The notes under the pieces are model-generated. The model saw only the letters and a program-made list of their open reading frames with translations, searched no databases and was not told where the DNA came from. Made by a program: the position numbers and the translations under genes. 64,000 bases of DNA from Camarhynchus parvulus (lineage: Eukaryota; Chordata; Aves; Passeriformes; Thraupidae): assembly GCF_901933205.1 (NCBI RefSeq), contig NC_044591.1, positions 2,453,501 to 2,517,500 of the forward strand, given 5' to 3'. This document shows positions 43,517 through 57,300 of the stretch, piece by piece (the first letter of the stretch is position 1; every line of letters begins with the position of its first letter).

Positions 43517-45984
43517 GTCTCCTGAACAGGAGGCATGGTGTGATGTTCAGACGGACCTAGGACATCATAATAATGAACCATCTTCCCAGCCAAGCAAACG
43601 CCCTTCTCACTCCAAGTGCTCCATGACAAGAAAGTGCTCATAAGGTTATGTAGGAAGCAACTAGGGATGGGTAAAATGGGTTTGGTTTGATTAGGAAGAA
43701 GATTCTGTCTTCATCTCTCAGTTTCCAGCATATTCCTAGTTTCACAGATGAGTAATTTAGAAGATTTTAAGTCCTTCCCAGGCCACAGAAACTTGTGTGT
43801 AAGGATACAGCTCTGTTTCTTCACATCTGTATCAGGATTCAGGACTCCTCACAGCCTCAGTAAGATGTTTAGGCGAAGCTTGTCTGCAGCAGTGAGCTGA
43901 GGGGTGCAGTTCAAGCCCAGGATTTCAGTTTGACCAAAGCATCCACTCTGGTTTCAGGCATGAGATGCATTTCAAAATGTGATTGGTCAGGGATAAAAGC
44001 TGCCATTGTTCAGTGAGACAAAGCTGCTGATGAATTTCTCTCTCTTCTGAATCCTTCCCAGGTGATCTCAGTTCCTGGTAGTGACTCCCTCAGTCAGGAG
44101 TCTTGGTCAAGTAACTTGGACAAACAATATTTAGCCTCAAACTATTGCAAGAATATTTGTTGCTTATTTGCTGTTCATTCACCACACTGCCTGACTGGGC
44201 TGCTTGGCCACATGTGGTGGCTTCTGATCAAGGATTGGGTGGGCCTGAATCTTCACAAACAGAAGGAAGGTGGGTGCAGCCAGCACAGATGTGTGTTTGT
44301 TCTGTCCTCCAGCCAGTGCCAGCATCCACAGTTACTGTTTGCATCAGCCTTCATGCTGGGCAGAGCACCAGAAAGGTGGCCAGCTTGGCTGCCATGTGGG
44401 GAGCCTGCAATTGAAGTCACATTAATGTCAGATGCCACATTCCTGCCATGATGCTTGTCTGAGTCCTCCCACATCAGGGAAAGGGTGTCTGAGATGCAAA
44501 GACTACCTACACAAACCTTCATCTGACTGACCAGAAGATATCTTTTTGTGGCAGTGCTGTGACCTTCTTAGAACCATAAGGTACAGAGAAGGGACTCCAT
44601 CCCCACTGAGCAGAGCTACATTATTTGTATGCTGTGATTGTTGTAATATCATCCAGTAATGCCCTGAGAGCTCCTGTAGTATCTCCCAGTCTCCCTATTT
44701 CAGAAACTCTGATTTGTTGTGATGCCACAGAAGGTGTGTGGAGTAGTGATGAGTTCACAGACTCCTCCAGGGCCAAAGCAGCTCATAAAAGGCTTCTGCT
44801 GTGCCAGTTGCAGCCCAGCAGTTTTCATCACCACACTCATGAAAGATATATTTTTCCTTTCTAGAGTAGGAGGACATAGTCCCCAAATGAAAATATCATT
44901 AACCCTCCTAATAAAACTGGAAAGAGGGAATTCCTGAACAAAGTGTGTCCTGGGCATCTGCAGGACCCAACATCCCCTCTGCTGACCCTTGAGCAGACAA
45001 TGTCAAGAGAAGTTCAGGCTGAATTCATTTAATATTTTCATTAAGAAAATTTATTTTCAGTTTTGTTCTGAGAAGCCCAACTTATTGTGTTCCTAGAATG
45101 AGGTATGGTTCTGTTGTTCTAGATCTGCATTTTAGGAGAATTACAGACATTTTCAAATGAGGCAACCTGATTTTGGGAATAATGGAGTAATTTTGGGAGT
45201 TTGGGAGTAATGAAACCTGGGGGCAGCCTTGCAGAAGTGCCTGGGGAAATTAATTGTATTGCATGCTGAGGGAAAGAAGGACTCTCTCTTCCAAGTGTCG
45301 TTAACCAGGATCCTCTCCAAAGGTGACACTCTGCACATTCATTAAATCCTGCCCTTGATACCTTCCTGTTATTGACCTTGTCAGGCTGGGCTTAGACATG
45401 TAACACCAATTCACTCCTGTAAGCTGGGCTGAGACTTGTAACACCAATTCAGTCCTGTAAGCTGGGCTGAGTGCAAGAAGGAGCAACTGAACTGCCACAA
45501 GTCCCAGCCACAGCATTCCTGTTTCACCAAGTTTTGTTCTATACAACTTCCCAGGAGCTTTCTCCTAATGAAAATATATTTCCAAAATATATTTTCAAAA
45601 TACCAGTCAGCTGCAGAAAGGTATTCATTCACATTTGCCAGGTTTTGAACAAGCATCCAGGAACATTGCATTAATGGAAAAGAAAAAAGTTTCACAAAGA
45701 AGGTTCAATAGCAGACATCTTGCAGTATCAGGCTGGACTTTGGCGCACAGGAAGAGCAGCTTTGTGCTTGTCTATCTTTGCCAATGTCAGCGGGAGGTAA
45801 GCCTGGCCCTGCTACCATCTCAGCCTGATGGAGATGGAATATCTCTTTCATACCACCATGGGTCATTTCAGGTTTTCTTAGCTGAAAATTCACATTTTTA
45901 ACTTCACCAAGACCAACAGCTTATGATTCAGTTCACATCCACGGAAAACTGGCCAGTCTGCATTCCAAGACTGTATGCAATGAA
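43517..45984. other. No supported gene
   Basis: Non-coding; contains the 38-bp tandem duplication at 45383-45475. No exon-like frame with signals. Confidence 0.45.
45383..45475. repeat. 38-bp tandem duplication, about 2.4 copies
   Basis: The unit contains GTAACACCAATTCA and GCTGGGCT; copies start near 45383, 45421 and 45459. Confidence 0.85.
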
Positions 45985-46440
45985 GAGTTTACCACATCTC
46001 TCAGCTCCTTGTTCCAATGGCCAGTTATTCCCACTGTTAAAAAGAGTTCCTTTATTTCAAGCCCAACAACCACCAGCTTTGCTTTCCAGTCCCTGGATCT
46101 TTTTCTGTCTTTGTCTGTCCTCTTAAAGAGTCTTTGCATTCAAAGTATTCCCCCACATCAGTTCTCACAGACCACAATTAAATCACCTCTTAAAAACTAG
46201 ATAAAATAAACAGATCATGTTCCATTTTGTCTCTCACTGAGAATGATTTCTAGCCCTGGGATAATTTTCTCATTCTCTCCTGAGTTTTTTCCAAGTTTTC
46301 AGTGTCACTCTCAAGCATAAGCACTAGACCTGAATGTGCCATTTCGCTGATGATGTTGCTAAAATCACATGCAGGAGCTGTGCCACCTCCATGATATTCC
46401 ATTTGTGCATGTCAAGGTCCCGTCTAGCCTAGTGGCAGTG
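45985..46440 (-). mobile_element. Old CR1-like LINE fragment, minus strand
   Basis: Ordered phrases of an old amniote CR1-type 3' end in reverse orientation: CCAGTTATTCCCACTGTTAA, TTAAAGAGTCTTTGCATTC, AAATCACCTCTTAA, and GAGTTTTTTCCAAGTTTTCA. No long coding frame remains. Confidence 0.7.
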
Positions 46441-47114
46441 TGACTGTCTGTTCTTGGGTTTCATCTGAAGCCGGAACCCTCATAGGAGTCCCCATGCTCC
46501 CTGTTCCATCATGGCAGAGTGGCCTGCATGTCTCATACCAAGCCATCATTAAATGTTGACTGCAGTGTCCCTGATTTTCTATATTCCAGTCCCTGTGAAT
46601 CCCTCATCCCTCCAGCTTGATTTCTTCCTGTACCACCAAGTATCTGTCTGTGTTTTTCTTTAGATAAGGTTTTATCCCATCCCAGACAACCATTCTGTGC
46701 TGTCAGTAATCCCATAAACGAGCTTTTCCCATGATGTTCTTGTTCTTGCAGCATATGAGTTGCTTCCAAGAGAGAAAGAAAATCCATGACATCCCTTTGC
46801 AGTACAGACCAGGTGATTTCTATGGCATTAAGTTAGGTATTTCTAAAATGAGAATGTCTTCGGAAGCATCACAGGCAGTCCAATGTTTGCATTCTGGGAA
46901 GGGCATCATGGGCTTGGCAGAGAGAGTGCAGCCCACTCTGAAAAAGCATCTAAAGTACTGAAAGGAACTGAAAGAATCTTCCATTTGGAGGGATCCACAT
47001 TTCTTCTCCAGCTGCAGAGAATCCCAGAGAGCTCCTAGACTAGACAGCAAAGTGAGGCAAAGCCAAATGACAAAGTCAAATTTTTCAATTAGCAAACAAG
47101 AGTAACAGAATTAG
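46441..47114. other. No supported gene
   Basis: Unassigned non-coding sequence. Confidence 0.4.
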
Positions 47115-47330
47115 GAATCACAGAATATCCTGAGCTGGAAGGGACCCGCAGGGATCATGGAGTCCAACCCCTGGACCTACATAGACACCCTAACAATCCC
47201 ACCCTGTGCCTGACAACATTGTCCAAATGCTCCTGGAGCTCTGGCAGCCTTGGGGCTGTGACCCTTCCCTGGGGAGCCTGTTCAGTGCTCCACCACCCCC
47301 TGGGGGAAGATCCTGTCACTGTAGCCAGAG
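47115..47330 (-). mobile_element. CR1 3' fragment, minus strand (different subfamily)
   Basis: AATCACAGAATATCCTGAGC, GGAAGGGACCCGCAGGGATC and AGTCCAACCCCTGG mark a CR1 3' end of a different subfamily from the 35991 and 54161 copies. Confidence 0.9.
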
Positions 47331-48984
47331 AGCAGAGATCAGCAACGGCCCCTCCACTGACACTTGTGAGGAAGATGTAGATTGTTTCCTCAGGAAGTTG
47401 TAGAGTCAATGAAATGCAGCCTTCCAATCCCCCAAAATTCTTGGTCCACCATTTCTGCATGTACCTTTTAGGAGAACTCAGGGTCCTCCTGCAGCCCCAG
47501 AACAGTTGGAGCCAGGGCAGCAGCATCACTATGCACCCCACCCTGGGTACTGTGGCTGTGGTTGCCCCTCGTCCCCCCCTCCCCAGGTGCTCACACTTTC
47601 CTCCAGGTCCCCTCACTACACGTCTCACAGGGATCCTTCCCATCTCGCTGTTAAGGCTCTTAGTTAACAAAGTATTTAAGAGGTTTTGGTGCCTTTTAGT
47701 AATGCACTTAGAAATATCTTTGATATTAAGAAGTGAACTTCAATGAAGTACTTTGCCAAGGGAGGAGCATGGAAATGTCAGCTGGATTGTACCTGTTTGA
47801 GCTGTATTGCTGAGGGGACAGTGTCAAAGCCAAGCCCTGTGAAGCCAGAGGCAACCTGCAAGATTTCAGCCGAGAAGCTGGGTGGGTTCCAGAACCACCA
47901 GTCTGACCCCAGAGCCGTTCACTGTCTCCCTGCAAATCCCACTTGGCTCTGCACATGACCAGGAGAGGAGTGGGCTGAAGCTGTGTGAACGGAGGCTGTG
48001 TGAACTGCTTGGTGGACCATAAATTGCATTGTCTCATCCACGATCAGCACAGGGCAGCCTGTGCCCCATGTTCTCTGATGGACAGCCTGCGCAGAGGCTG
48101 GTGGATTTCTGATGAAATAGTTTAAAAAGAGTATTTGAAGGAAGGGGAGAGTGAAGTCAGCTGAGAAAAAGGAATAGTGTTCCCAGACATTAAGGATAAT
48201 GGAAGGGGAACTACCACAAGTTGTGAGGCCCCCACTCCAGAGTCAACCCGGACCTTCATCTCAGGGCAGAGAGGAGGACCCCAGCATGGGTTCCACATGG
48301 GTATCAGTTAAAGAGGTGGCAGTCTGCACACCTCTGACCAGCCAGACCAAGGGGTGAGGTCTCAGGAGCTGAGAAAGGCTTTATTTTCAGAGGAACAGGC
48401 TCACAGAGGGTACCTTTTGGGGACAAGATGAATCCCTGGATCTTTCCTGGCACCATCTCATCAGAGCTGGGTTTTCCCAAGCACCGGAAAGATGCATTCA
48501 GCTCCTGCTGCTTGTTTGACTGTACCAAAACATCCTGCACATCTCACTGCTCCCACCATCCTTCCACAATAACCCAGCAATTGCCAAGCAAAGGAAATAA
48601 CCAGCTCTGGAGCAGCTGTGTCTCAGATGGCAAAAGCTGGTAAGAGGCTCTTCTAGCTTTGCTGGATGGCTTTTGTACCTCTACTTCTTTCACTCCTTTG
48701 CTAAGTGCCAGTTTCTGACCCAGGACCTGGCCTTTGGGGCCCAGGCCACCCTGCAGCTCCCACACCAACACACACAAGCCCTGCAAGGAGGAGAACCTGG
48801 CAAGAAGACTGGGAAATATTGTCACTTCAGCTGAGGTCACTCTGCACCCCATCTTCTACCCAAGAGACCTCAAATGAAGGCACTGGAAAATAACACTGGA
48901 ACAAATTCAGATGTTACTCTCCAGCTTGTCATTACCCTGAGTCAGACGGAGACAAGTGAAGAGCCTCTACCCAGGCTAGATTGC
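47331..48984. other. No supported gene
   Basis: Non-coding with chance frames only. Confidence 0.4.
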
Positions 48985-49250
48985 AATTGGAGTGATGGAA
49001 AAGACCATTAGGTCATCTGGGCCATCTATCCCCGCCAACACACGCCTGTTCTCTGCTTCATGTTATCTAGTGCTGAGCTTGGAGTGAGTCAAGTGATGCA
49101 GCTTCCAGTTTCCCATGGGAGACTTTTCCTAATAAAACTAATAGCTGAGATGGAAATATTTCATGATATCCTGCCTAAATGTGCTGTTGCTCACATTCAT
49201 CCCATTACTCTTGCTGATCATCCCTCTGAAAGCACATCTCTCCTTGGTGT
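48985..49250 (-). mobile_element. Old CR1-like fragment, minus strand
   Basis: AAAGACCATTAGGTCATCTG, TTATCTAGTGCTGAG, TTTCCCATGGGAGAC and TGATATCCTGCCTAAATGT are in the order of an old amniote CR1 3' region. Confidence 0.65.
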
Positions 49251-52200
49251 TCATGCCCATCACCCTCCTGCTGACAGTTACAGTCAGGTTTTCCATGGGT
49301 TGCCATCTAGAAAAGCTGCATTTTACTGTTTGGTGGTAATGACTCCAGACTCAAGGTTGCAAATAACTTTCTTTGTCCTTGGAGCCTTTGGACCTCTCCT
49401 AAGAAACTAGATTTCCCAGATATTCTGCAAAGGGAAATTATCTGAAGATTTTTTTTCAGAAAATAATGCTTAGAGAGATGGACCATTGAGTGAAGTTTCT
49501 CATGATAATTCTTCATCTTTTAATCTGATCTAATTTTCTTTCTTTAAAATTTATTCTTTGATTTCTCCAGGGATCTCCATCCTGTTTCTACATTTAATTA
49601 CAGCTTGAAGCCCCAACAAGGCACATGATGCCACTTGGAGGAATGCTCCAGGTGCCAGCTGACTTAAAGGTATTCAGTTTGTAAAGAGACTCTGTCATTT
49701 CCTTGCAAGGTAAAAGATGGGGGGAAAGGGAGAGAGGTAAATCTATAGGTTGATGCCTTTAGGAGCAGGAGATGTAGCCATGAAACTTTCAAAAGGTTTC
49801 AGTGCACACAGCCTGGCTCCTTCCCTTCACTGTGAATAAGAAGCTTATAAAAATTAGTGGGTTTTAGGGTTGTGTAAGCCCAACGGTAGAGCAGTTCTCC
49901 AACATTAGATGCTGCAAGAGTGGGGAATCCTCTCAGTCCCTGGTGACCTCAGTGTGGTATGTGCTCCTTGCCCACCTGGTGCTGCTCAGTCCTTGCAGGT
50001 GAGTGGAGCACCCTCTGCTCCTTGTGGCTTCCTCCAAGGACACAACTGGGACCATCCGGGCAGCAGTGAAGAGTATGGAGAGGAAGGACCTGAATGAGTC
50101 AGAGACACACACAGGGTGTGTCATATCACAGGTTTCTCCTCAGAATTGGACCTGGTTCTCAAAACACTTCTTACCATTAGCTTTATGACAAAAAACCTTG
50201 CCATGCATAATCCTGCCATGCCGTATCAATGCCACCAGCCTGAAAGGCCGCCATCCCTGAGGGGAGCAGTGTCTTGCAGGGAGCAGAATGAGCCACAATC
50301 CAAGATGGAGCCTCTGTGTAGGACAGATAAACAGAGCTGTGCCTGCAACAGGAAATTAATTTAAATTTAGAAGAAATAATTTTTCCCTTGGTTGAATGAG
50401 ATGGGAGATCCTCCTTCTGTTCTTCATTAAGCAACAAAGGGTGAAACCAACAGCAAATTGTGTGCAAACCACCCAACCGCGGCCCTGAACTCCTGAAACA
50501 TCTTTGTTCACTTAATCTGGGATTCAGGAAATTCTCATCCAAGCCAGTTTTATTGGGTGGTTTGCATTGAGCTCTCAGCCTCCCAATCAGTAACAGATGA
50601 ACAATTTTGCATAACATTTTTCTCCTGGATTTTTGGCTCTGCTCCTCCTTTCTAGCGGCTGAGCTGATGAAGCAGGCTTGTTGTTCACCCTTTCAGAGAC
50701 ATCACCCTTGTTCTGATTCTGGGAATGAACAAAGGCTGCGCTGGGTCCTGATCAATGCCAAGTCCTGCCTTTCTGGATTCACCTCCATTGGTGGCTCATC
50801 TCCCCATCTCCTTCGTAATTCCTTCCTCCTGCTGCTTCCAGGGCTGACATCAGGTATTGAGCCCTTAAAAAACAGCCCAAACCAGGTCCCAGATGCTGAA
50901 GGGCAGCAGTAGATGCTGCTAAACTGCAGCAGCCTGACTGTATGGGAATCTGCTGAAAGGACACAACAGGCACAGGTCCAGCTGTGGCTGGAGCTGCATG
51001 AAGAGGAGGGTTGCTCTGGGGGATGATCTGCCCCTCAGCCCTTCTCCAGGCAGGTGGCTGCTCAGCTTGTTTTCATTGTTCTCTCCTGGGCAGAGATGTT
51101 GGGACTGGGAGCAGAGTGCAGATGGGGTTCTGTGCCACTGGGATGTCTCCAGCACTAGTGTCCATGTTGGTCCATTACCCCATGCTTGTGAGGGTGACCC
51201 TGGATGTGGAACATGCTGTGCCTGCAGACCTGCTGTGCAGTGTGAGGACACGTGTGCCAGAAGTGGTGGGGATGAGTCGGTGCATGCACCCACACTCATC
51301 CCTGTGGCCAAGGTGGTGCCAGTCCACAGGGCTCCCCTGCCCCACTGGGAATGCACAGCATTTGGACCACTGAGAGAAAGGAAAAGGGTGAGACCCTGGA
51401 AAAAAGGGGCCTGGAGAAATCCCAGCTCTTTGACAAGGGACTGTTTATGTGTGCACCCCATGGCCATGCACGTGTGTTACTTGTCAGCATCTCTCTGCCT
51501 CCACCCCTGTGCTTTGGCTGCCCAGACCTGCCAGGACTCAGCTGGCAGCCAGTCAGGAAATGAAATAGGTGCTATGTCCCTGCCTTGTGCCCCCTCATGG
51601 GTAGGCTCCCTCACCTGTCCATCACGCCCCTCACCCTTGCAGTCCTTCTAGCAGCCGATTTCATAGAAGGATGTTGCTGCCTTGATGTTTCAGCACTGCC
51701 AGTTCCCAGAATAACTGGGTCCTTAAGCTGGGGAAAAACACTTTGCTCAGCTGATGTGTTTGCTCAGACGCTTGAGCACAGGCTTTTAATATTATAATGC
51801 CTCTGGGATCTGGGACTTAGAGGGGGATTTGCTGCCATGTGCCTGACAAAGAGGAGTGACCTCAGCGACACCAGAGAGTATATAAAACCTTTCTGGGCTC
51901 TGTGTAGGAGCGCCTCTTCCCTTTTTGGCTGCTCTCAGCTCCATCTGCTCTCTCCACACATGGGTGTCCCTGATAGTCCCTCTTGGGTGGAGAGAAGACC
52001 CGGCAGGAGATGAGTGCTCACACACATGGGCTTCACATTATTTCCCAGTTTCATGCCCTGAATTTTAAGCACAAGAGTGATTCCCCTCATTCCAGCAGGT
52101 CTGCACCTTCTCCATCCTTCTTCCTCTCCATCCTCCAGCTTATCTGCATGAACTGCTTTCTCCATGCAGTGGCTCTCCAAGGGTGAAGGTGCTCCCTTCC

Positions 52201-54160
52201 CCCTCTCTCCCCTTGCCCACAGGGACCTGATTCTGACTCTGTTTTTTACCCCCTCTCTCAGGTCTCTCCTAAGTGGTTGGGTGATCACTGCTGTTGCAAA
52301 GTTGGAACTGCATCAAATCAACATGTCAAAGATCATATTAGACATTCCTTCACTCACCCTGTGAAATATTGGCCATTTTCTGACACATGGAGAAAAGTAA
52401 GTTGCAAACCCAATGGGAAAGGCAGGAAAAACAGTCATTAATAACTGTACTTAATTACAAACTAATTTCTTGAAAAATGTGTTTGAAAGCAGCTGGCAAC
52501 AAGCTGAGCTGTGTGGAAAGTTTGAAGAACACCAGACCAGACATTAATAAGTCAACAGCCTCCAGAAAAGGTCAAGCTCTGGAAATATTTAAAGGCCCCT
52601 TAATAAAATGAATTTTAGCTCCAATGCTGAATTAAAACTTCATTGCAAATCCCCAGAAAATAGACTCACTCCCCACAGACATGCTGCACATGTTTGAGGG
52701 AGACTTGCTTTCCAAAAAGCCACAAGCTCCCTATGAGGTTCCCCAAACCATCTCTTCTAGTGACCTCCTTCTGGCTGGAAATGCCCCACAAGCACCTTCT
52801 TTCTATCAAGAGCTATTGTTAGACCAACCTCTCAAAATTATCAACTGGCATCTGTAGTGCAGCATAACCTCTCTGGGAGCCTGGTGCCATTGGTGAAATC
52901 TCATCTGAAACCCACACTTGGACATGGAGAGGGATGATCTCTTGGGAAGACCTGCAGAGATTCTGTGACCATACACAGTGTTAACAATTATATTTTTGAA
53001 AGGGACCACATATTGCTTGCTTCTAGCAGCCCAACAACATTGCTGTTACACTGTTCCTGTTGGTTTAACTGAACTCTGAAACACAAGGATATGGACAGGT
53101 ATGGCTCATGGTGTGAGTCCCTGCAGTTCTGTCAGGAGCAAGGATCTTTCCCTTTGCCACACCAGGAATCATGTCCTGGGGGTAGGAGCTGTTCGCCAAA
53201 CAAAAAAAACCCAAGGAAGAAAAGAAAGAAAAATATCTGTCTGTAAAGGGTGACACTCACTCAAGAGACATTGGAGAAAGACAATCCTAGCAAACACATT
53301 CTGTGCCTCTGTGTTTGCAATATTTCATTGTTCCTTGGTTTTTTGTTCTCCAACCCTGTCCTTATCCTGGCCTTGTTCAAGAGCACTCCTCAACAGGTAC
53401 TGTGCAGGAGAACCTGTGTGAGAACACCAGGAATGCCATGACACTTATAGTCAGAGAGGCACATATATCAGTCACCCTCCTTGTTGAAAGACACATACCA
53501 CCGACTCATCCCATCACAGCCACTATCACCTCCCATACAAAGGTACCCCTGCTCAGGTTGTGTGGCATTGCCCCAGAAGCATAGATCCCAGATGGGCATG
53601 GGAAGAGCATTCCTGGTCCTGTGGTGCGGGAGCCATGTGCTGAGCCTTCACACAAACCACCCACTGCTTACCCATCCTGGCTGCTACTCCTGTCTGCTGC
53701 AGTCTGCTGCGTGACATGGATCTCCCCAGGAAGTGGGGCTGAGACAGGCCAGGAGCTCACTGGTGGATGGCACACAATATCTCTGAACATATGTCATGCA
53801 TATTTGACTGTGTGTAAGCTGGTACCTCTGAGCTCTCCCACTTCTGCTGGCTCATCTGCCCACCTAGTTCTGAGGCAAATGCAGATCTCAGACCCTCCCA
53901 TGCTCCTCAGCCACTTCCAGAGTAGCTGGCATGAAGCAGGAGCTTCCAGGTCTGCAGAAGGTTGTGAATATCTTGGTTTTGGAAATAACAAAGTGTTTGG
54001 ACTGCAGGTGTTTCCAAAACAAAACATCTCACTAGCTTTCCTTATTTGCAAGGTTTCATGACATTTGTGTCCAAATCAGACAAAGGCATTTTCCTATGAT
54101 TTAAAACTTTTCAGGGGAGGCACTTCTGCCACTTGACGGCAAAATATTGCCAGTGCCAAC
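49251..54160. other. Five kb without recognisable genes
   Basis: Open frames at 50998-51651 (+) and 50919-51467 (-) overlap each other and lack consistent splice sites or codon character; I treat both as chance. The stretch near 52560-52660 is AT-rich and could be conserved non-coding sequence, which cannot be tested here. Confidence 0.45.
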
Positions 54161-54370
54161 AATCACAGAATCAGAGAATAGTTTTGGTTGGAAGCTACTT
54201 TAAATCTCTTATCATTCCATCCCCCTGCCATGGGCAGGGACACCTTCCACTAGATCAGAATGCTCCAAGCCCTTTGTATTTCTTAGAAGACTTCCAGGAA
54301 TGGGAAATCCACAACCTCTCTTTTCAAGATGTTGGCAAGGCTTTGGAGCCACAGGAGCCACATGTCTGAC
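54161..54370 (-). mobile_element. CR1 3' fragment, minus strand
   Basis: AATCACAGAATCAGAGAATAG, then CCCCTGCCATGGGCAGGGAC and GGGAAATCCACAACCTCTC: a CR1 3' end in reverse orientation. Confidence 0.92.
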
Positions 54371-57300
54371 CACCAAAACATTGCTCTGCTCTCCTTTTCT
54401 CCTCCTGGCACATTTCCTGCAGGAGGGGGAGACAGGTGCAGTATCACATTCTATCACTAACAGAGAGCTAGGAAGCAGCAAAATAAAATTCCCAAGCCTT
54501 TCACACAAGTGACAGTGGTTTTTAATAGAAATTCTGAGTTACCCTTTTCTAATCCCAGCCTTGGACTTGTTTGCTGGAGCTGGGAGAACTGTTTCTGTCC
54601 TCCACTTGCTATTCAAAGGTGCTTGGTCCATCTTTGAAGTATCTGTACAAGGTTACCAGAGAGGCCAAGCTCCAAATCCAGACCTGAAGGTTGCATGGAG
54701 CAAACAAAGAGGATGGGTTTGTCTGGAGTTCATTTCAGAAGTTTCCTTTCCTTCTGCCCCACATCATCTCAGCCCTCCCCTTTCATATGGGAGATGGCAC
54801 AGCAGCTGCTGCTTCTGGGGAGACACCAGGACCAGCTAGGTGATCTATGTGCTTGGAAATCTTGCTTTCAGATCAACTATCCCCTTATGCCAGATAGAGT
54901 TTGATTGGCTCATTTATCCATTTTGGGGGACACATTACAAGAAAAGAGGGAGAAAGAGAGAGAAACTCTCCTGTTAGCCAAGGAAAAGAGATGGAACTAC
55001 ACAGGAGAAATTCTGGTAATGAGAATGGGCTCAAGTCTCTGGGGATCCAAGGCAACAAAGTAGTGACACATTTTGTCTTTTTTGAAGGTAATTTTTTGGA
55101 TCAGACAGAAACAGCACACTGGCATCTGGCCATCTTCAAACAAGCCCCAAGATCCAAGGGGCTTCACCAAAGCAGAGCACAGCACACCCACGGGGAAACC
55201 CTGTGTCTGATGACACAAGTGAAGGTGACTTCAGAAGAAACATGAAATGTCTTTCCAGGAATTGCTGTAGACTTAGTTCCTTGGCCTCCATCATGTTTAC
55301 AGCTAAGGTACATATCACATCTCACATCCACCTGGAAAACAGCAGTACTGCTCTGTGCCATGACTAGAGGCTATATTGACACAAATGCTTGCATTCCTCC
55401 AGCCAGAGGAGTCCTTCCTTGGTACAACCTTGTTGTATCTTCATAGAAGATTATGGCATTGGAGCTCATTGGAGCAGAAGCAGGGGAGAAGAGGAGGGTT
55501 GGGGTGAGGGAATGGGAGGGGAGAGGACAGGACAGGACAGGAGAGGACCCTGTTAGCTGTTGTTATGCCAGGAGAAATATTATGCATAAACTGTTGCCTG
55601 TGGTCCTGCCTGAATTGCTGCACCACACACCACAAAAGCCACCAAGGATGTCCACCCTGCAGGGATGTGCTGCTTTTGAGGTGCTCCAGGGCTCCAGGGA
55701 AAGTGTGGCTGCTCTAACAGCCCACATCAGAGGCTTAATTCCCCTTAATGTTTTCCATCTGGAGAGACTAGGAGACAGCAGAGACCACGAGGTCCTGGGA
55801 AATCACCTCTTTGTCTTCCTCTGGCCTCAATAGTGGATGGAGGCAGGAATGGGAACACATGGGCTCACAGACAGAGGGCTAAGACATCCTGCTGCAACAT
55901 CACCAGCTATTTTTGTGAGTCTGTCCCTGACCCACAAGCCAAGCACTGGTAGCCAGTGTTCTGCTGCCAGCCACTGTGTTTATGAATCAACAGTTCAGTA
56001 TTTTATGACTTGGGCTGAGGTGATCAGTCCCCTGCAGCTGGACTGCTTGGCTGGGGTGAGTTACCTCCCTGCCCATGGGTCCTGCTGGTTGCAGGGTGAC
56101 AAATGGCAAATGGCCATGAGGTAACAGCTCTTGAGGGCTTTTCATGCAAAGCCAGCTTGCTCAAGCCTTGCTCCAGAGTCCAAAACTCAGAACTAATGGG
56201 AAATGCTGCAGGCAGCCTGCAAAGAGCTCTGCAGTACCACAAACAGCCCAGGCTGTAGAAAGACATCACCGACTCCAGCTGATATCAGGCAGAAAACCTC
56301 TTGGACCCTGCCTTCTGCAGTGGAAAGTGAATCTGCTTTCTGGGAAAGGAGATGATCTCTGGGCTCTGTCTGGGAGCCTTGCCCTGGACATCTTGGTATC
56401 AGCTAAGACAGACCCAGCTCAGTCCTGTGGGCTGCCACCCAGAAAAGCCAGTGTGCCATGTCCCCACCTCCTCTGCCCAAGGCCAGTACAGAACATCCAT
56501 GGGGCTGCCAAATATCTCCTTCACCTTGACCCTGAATCCCTGTTCCCCACTGGGCAGTGAATGCTCTCAGCTGTCAGGGTAGCTGAGAGCTGGGTGAGCA
56601 GTAAGTCAAGGGCTTGGAAGTTTTTCCTGTGTGCAATGATTCATGCCTTATGTTTGTCAGTAGATGGGAGTGTTTGGAGAAGATCCAAGTCATCATGAAA
56701 CATTTACAAATCCCAGACGTTTTGTGGATTTCACCACAAATTATCTTCTGTCCAACACAGCCAACCCACATGTTCATCGCTGAGCTGCAGTTTATTAATC
56801 CTCTGTTTCCAGCAATGGTGTGAAGATAGCAATGGCCAGCAAGAGGGGACATGCCACTGGAGTTGTGCCAGCTGGACAGGAGAAGGTTAGTGGTTGAAAG
56901 CCCAATGACTCCTCTCTTCTCCATGGCTCCTTCCCCTTGCTTAGCAGTCAAAGGAATGTGGATCAAGACTTCCCTGGGGGAGAAGGAAGAAAAGACTGTT
57001 CCTAAGAAGGCAAAGGCCATGCCAGTTCCTTCAAAAGACCTGTCTGAGAGCATCTATGGAGAGGTGTAGTAGAAACATAAAGTCAAAATGAGGGGTCAAA
57101 GCCTAAGAAAAGGTGTCAAAATGGGATAGAAGGGTATCAGACATTGATGGCAGCAAGGCCATTGAGATTGCAACACATCTGTGAATAGTTTTTCAAGACC
57201 CACATACTGGGAAAATAAATAGCAGCCTAAAATAAAGAACAGCGTAAAATTAAGGAGAGACTATACCCAGGGAAAAGGAGTCTAAAGGAGTCTTTAAAAA

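Noticed and set aside
50919..51651. 217-codon plus and 182-codon minus frames overlapping each other
   Set aside because: They are antisense to each other, lack acceptor and donor signals, and resemble no protein; GC-rich composition explains the length.
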